From: Gemmatimonadota bacterium
Lineage (GTDB): Bacteria > Gemmatimonadota > Gemmatimonadetes > Gemmatimonadales > Gemmatimonadaceae
NCBI GenBank assembly: GCA_023249375.1
Contig: JAHFCT010000004.1
Span: 62,001-126,000 of the forward strand
Direction of reading: 5' to 3'
DNA: 64,000 nucleotides
The translations under genes and the position numbers were made by a program. Of this stretch, positions 61,531 through 64,000 are shown piece after piece; positions within the stretch are counted from its first letter, which is position 1; every line of letters begins with the position of its first letter. The notes below the pieces were generated by a model that saw nothing but the letters and a program-made list of their open reading frames with translations, was not told the DNA's origin and did not search any database.

Positions 61531-61880
61531 AGCGCGCGCGGTGGGGACGCGGCCAGATCGGCTGCCTGTTGATGCTGATGTTCGTGGCCGCCGTCGGCTA
61601 CTTCGGACTTGGTGTTGGCCAGGTCTATTGGAACTACTTCGAGTACCGCGACCGCATGCAGCAGGAAGCGCGCTTCGCGGGCAGCCGTACCGACGGCGTC
61701 ATCAAGCGGCGTATCTCAGCGTATGCCGACTCGCTCGGTCTTCCCGAAGGTGCAAAGCAGGTCCGCGTGCGGCGGGTGGCCAAACACATCATCATCTGGG
61801 CTGAGTATTACGAGAACATTGAGCTCCCGTTTCTTTCCAAGGAGCTGCTGCTCTCGCCGCGCGTCGAGTGGACCTACTGA
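61524..61880 (+). CDS. Small single-pass membrane protein, unknown function
   Basis: The 118-residue product starts basic (VKRARWGRGQ), has one membrane helix (IGCLLMLMFVAAVGYFGLGV near residues 12-31), and ends with a soluble domain (VIKRRISAYADSLGLP, HIIIWAEYYENIELPF). It resembles DUF4845-type small membrane proteins of Gammaproteobacteria in layout but I cannot assign it. It overlaps the lptE-like gene and rfaE2 by a few bases, so it is translated with them in an envelope operon. Confidence 0.82.
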   Translation: MVKRARWGRGQIGCLLMLMFVAAVGYFGLGVGQVYWNYFEYRDRMQQEARFAGSRTDGVIKRRISAYADSLGLPEGAKQVRVRRVAKHIIIWAEYYENIELPFLSKELLLSPRVEWTY

Positions 61881-62362
61881 TCCCGCGGCCGCCGGCCGAC
61901 AAGATCCTCACGTGGCCCGCGGCCGCCGCCTGGCGGCGTGCGCTGCAAGGGCCGCTCGTCTTCACCAATGGCGTGTTCGACCTGCTGCATCCCGGGCACA
62001 TCGACGTGCTCACGGGCGCGCGCGCGCAGGGCGCGCATCTCGTGGTCGGGCTCAACAGTGACGAGTCCGTGCATCGCCTCAAGGGGCCGACGCGTCCGGT
62101 GCGCTCCGAAGCGGAGCGTGCGTACGTGCTTGCGGCGCTCGAGTGCGTGGACGCGGTCGTCGTCTTCGGCGAAGACACGCCGCGCGACCTCGTGCGGCAC
62201 CTCGCGCCTGACGTCATCGTGAAGGGCGGCGACTACACGCCCGACACCGTGGTCGGCGCCAGCGACGTCGTCGCGCGCGGCGGACGCGTCGTGATTATTC
62301 CGCTCACGCCGGGGCAGTCGACCTCCGGCATCATTGACCAGCTTCGGGGGTTGGGTGGCTGA
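61868..62362 (+). CDS. rfaE2: D-glycero-beta-D-manno-heptose 1-phosphate adenylyltransferase
   Basis: The protein is the stand-alone C-terminal half of HldE: it forms ADP-heptose from heptose 1-phosphate and ATP for the LPS inner core. The 164 residues contain the cytidylyltransferase motif [17 protein letters not shown] near residue 32, [18 protein letters not shown], and KGGDYTP. A GTG start at 61868 overlaps the preceding gene by 13 bases. The kinase half (hldE/rfaE1) is not in the window. Confidence 0.9.
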   Translation: MDLLIPRPPADKILTWPAAAAWRRALQGPLVFTNGVFDLLHPGHIDVLTGARAQGAHLVVGLNSDESVHRLKGPTRPVRSEAERAYVLAALECVDAVVVFGEDTPRDLVRHLAPDVIVKGGDYTPDTVVGASDVVARGGRVVIIPLTPGQSTSGIIDQLRGLGG

Positions 62363-63074
62363 GACACGACCAGATGGACGGACGCCGGCGGCACTGCGAC
62401 CGGTGACAATGCAACGCGGCGCCGTGGCGTACGCGGAAGGCAGCTGTCTCACGTCGTTCGGCAACACGCGCGTGCTCTGCGCCGCGTCGGTGGAGCAGGG
62501 CGTGCCCGGATGGAAAAAAGGCCGCGGCGAAGGCTGGATCACCGCCGAGTATTCGATGCTGCCCCGCGCCACCCACACGCGCACGGCACGTGAAAGAGGG
62601 CAAATCGGAGGGCGTACACAGGAGATTCAGCGGCTCATCGGCCGCTCCGTGCGTGCAATGCTCGATGATTTCGCCTGGGGCGAGTGGACCATCAAGGTGG
62701 ATTGCGACGTGCTGCAGGCGGACGGCGGCACGCGCACGGCGGCCATCACCGGAGCGAGCGTCGCGGTCTGCGACGCCTTCGGCTGGCTCGTGTCGCAGGG
62801 CCATCTCGCGGTTTCTCCAGTGAAACGCCGCGTCGCCGCGGTAAGCGTGGGCATTGTCAGCGGCATCGCGTGCAGCGATCTCTGCTATGACGAAGACGTG
62901 CGCGCCGAGGTGGATATGAATGTCGTGATGGCGAGCAACGGACAGTTTGTCGAGGTGCAGGGCACCGGCGAGCACGGGACGTTTGACCGGGCACAGCTCG
63001 ACGCGCTGCTGGCACTCGCCACGGCGTCCATCGTCGAACTCGACGAACACCAGCGGCGCGCGCTGGGCGCGTGA
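62355..63074 (+). CDS. rph: Ribonuclease PH
   Basis: RNase PH trims the 3' ends of tRNA precursors by phosphorolysis. The 239-residue protein has the [15 protein letters not shown] start, [17 protein letters not shown], the phosphate-site [12 protein letters not shown] region and [18 protein letters not shown]. The GTG at 62355 overlaps rfaE2 by 8 bases and gives the normal N terminus. It overlaps rdgB by 4 bases, a widely conserved rph-rdgB pairing. Confidence 0.94.
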   Translation: MAETRPDGRTPAALRPVTMQRGAVAYAEGSCLTSFGNTRVLCAASVEQGVPGWKKGRGEGWITAEYSMLPRATHTRTARERGQIGGRTQEIQRLIGRSVRAMLDDFAWGEWTIKVDCDVLQADGGTRTAAITGASVAVCDAFGWLVSQGHLAVSPVKRRVAAVSVGIVSGIACSDLCYDEDVRAEVDMNVVMASNGQFVEVQGTGEHGTFDRAQLDALLALATASIVELDEHQRRALGA

Positions 63075-63715
63075 GCGAAGGGGCGCGTGGCCGCGTGCTG
63101 CTCGCGACGCGCAGCGCGGGCAAGCGGCGTGAGCTCGAACCGATGCTGCGCGCGCACGGCTTCGCGGTCGTTGATCTCGACGATGCCGGGCTCGAGGAGC
63201 GTCCCGCCGAGGAGGATGCACTCGAGGCGGCGTTCACGTTCGAGGAGAACGCACGGGCGAAGGCGCGCTATTTTTTCGCGCGCAGCGGCCTGCCAACCGT
63301 CGCCGATGACAGCGGACTTGCGTGTGACGCGATCGGCGGCGCGCCTGGCGTGCACAGCAAGCGCTGGAGTGCGCGACCAGAGCTCAGCGGCAGGGCGCTC
63401 GACGACGCAAACAACACGCTGCTGCTGCGATCGCTTGAGGCAGCGGGCGCCACGGGCGCGGCAGCGCGGAGCGCGCGCTATGTGTGTGCGGCCGCGTACG
63501 TCGATGCGTCGCGTGAGTATGTGGTGCGTGGAGAGACGGCGGGGCGCATTCTCACCAGCGCCGACGGGAACGGCGGCTTCGGCTACGATCCGCTCTTCTG
63601 GAGCCACGAGCTGCGCGCGTCCTTCGGGGCCGTGTCGCGAGAGGAGAAGGAGCGTGTGAGTCACCGCGCGCGCGCGGTCGAACAGTTGTTGAAGAAGTTG
63701 TCTGAGGGGAGTTGA
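63071..63715 (+). CDS. rdgB: XTP/dITP diphosphatase (non-canonical purine NTP pyrophosphatase)
   Basis: RdgB removes ITP, XTP and their deoxy forms from nucleotide pools. The 214 residues have the Ham1 family motifs: [60 protein letters not shown] (split across residues 55-100) and GFGYDPLFW near the end. It starts at a GTG overlapping the rph stop. It is the last protein gene of the window; two tRNA genes follow. Confidence 0.95.
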   Translation: MSEGARGRVLLATRSAGKRRELEPMLRAHGFAVVDLDDAGLEERPAEEDALEAAFTFEENARAKARYFFARSGLPTVADDSGLACDAIGGAPGVHSKRWSARPELSGRALDDANNTLLLRSLEAAGATGAAARSARYVCAAAYVDASREYVVRGETAGRILTSADGNGGFGYDPLFWSHELRASFGAVSREEKERVSHRARAVEQLLKKLSEGS

Positions 63716-63751
63716 TTTGGCGTGTCCGCTCGGATATTTTTTGAGTCTTCG

Positions 63752-63825
63752 CGGGGCGTAGCGTAGCCCGGTATCGCGCCTGCTTTGGGAGCAGGAGGTC
63801 GCCGGTTCGAATCCGGCCGCCCCGA
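63752..63825 (+). tRNA. tRNA-Pro (anticodon UGG)
   Basis: A full cloverleaf is visible: acceptor CGGGGCG (63752-63758) with CGCCCCG (63818-63824), anticodon stem CCTGC/GCAGG around TTTGGGA (anticodon TGG), and T arm GCCGG-TTCGAAT-CCGGC. The discriminator is A. CCA is not encoded. Confidence 0.95.
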
Positions 63826-63901
63826 TGGTGAGCTCCAGTGGTGGAAGTGGTGGTGAGGTGCGCGGGGGAAGCAAGCCGATGCGGCGAAGTGATGGGGCTC
63901 A

Positions 63902-63975
63902 GCGCCAGTAGCTCAGGTGGATAGAGCAACAGCCTTCTAAGCTGTGGGTCGGGGGTTCGACTCCCTCCTGGCGCG
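63902..63975 (+). tRNA. tRNA-Arg (anticodon UCU)
   Basis: Acceptor GCGCCAG (63902-63908) pairs with CTGGCGC (63968-63974). The anticodon stem ACAGC/GCTGT encloses CTTCTAA with anticodon TCT, and the T arm GGGGG-TTCGACT-CCCTC has one G-T pair. The discriminator is G (63975) and CCA is not encoded. Confidence 0.95.
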
Positions 63976-64000
63976 CTTCGCGGGGGTGAAGGGATGGTGG

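Overview
The window is about 64 kb of GC-rich chromosomal DNA with very dense, overlapping gene packing. It looks like a Gram-negative, LPS-bearing bacterium, most likely of the phylum Gemmatimonadota (FCB side of the tree). Reasons for that guess: many GTG starts and ATGA/TGATG overlaps; lpxH, an lptE-like lipoprotein and rfaE2; a Bat-type operon; an alternative GlmU-like nucleotidyltransferase; bshA; and several promoter-like TAnnTT boxes close to start codons. The taxonomic placement is inference; the gene calls rest on visible motifs.

Layout. 1-3.7 kb: end of a response regulator, an SRAP (abasic-site) protein, a large hybrid histidine kinase and a small unknown ORF. 3.8-8.5 kb: pyrR-pyrB-pyrC, then a class II aldolase and a coiled-coil/zinc-ribbon protein. 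8.6-11.9 kb: rpsT, an M50 protease, scpA-scpB and an RsuA/RluB pseudouridine synthase. 11.9-19.7 kb: the MoxR-DUF58-Bat operon, with apparent BatB/C and BatD/E fusions. 19.7-25.9 kb: mutL-miaA-bshA-uppP-birA-coaX. 26.0-28.2 kb: groES-groEL under a CIRCE operator. 28.2-32.1 kb, minus strand: roadblock protein, response regulator, mannose-1-phosphate guanylyltransferase, GlmU-like protein and an MBL hydrolase. 32.2-37.5 kb: lipoprotein, serS, histidine kinase, UvrD/PcrA helicase. 37.5-39.2 kb, minus: zinc-dependent phospholipase C-like protein and a Gly-tailed membrane coiled-coil protein. 39.4-42.7 kb: murA (active-site Cys replaced by Asp), pgeF, histidine kinase. 42.7-50.1 kb: rimP-nusA-ylxQ-infB-rbfA-truB-ribF behind a strong promoter and a terminator-like leader. 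50.1-55.7 kb: secD-secF, tatD, fhs. 55.8-57.4 kb: ridA, a selD whose N-terminal active site is interrupted by an in-frame TGA (selenocysteine), and selC tRNA-Sec. 57.5-64 kb: histidine kinase, lpxH and other envelope genes, rph, rdgB, tRNA-Pro and tRNA-Arg.

The gene content is mostly core housekeeping: pyrimidine synthesis, translation, chromosome condensation, envelope and chaperones. No insertion sequence, phage, CRISPR array or defence island was seen. The most interesting signals are the selD/SECIS/selC pair, the Cys-to-Asp MurA, the rimP-nusA leader attenuator, a scattered family of GGATCACGGA intergenic repeats, and a 14-bp tandem repeat that runs right up to the fhs start codon.
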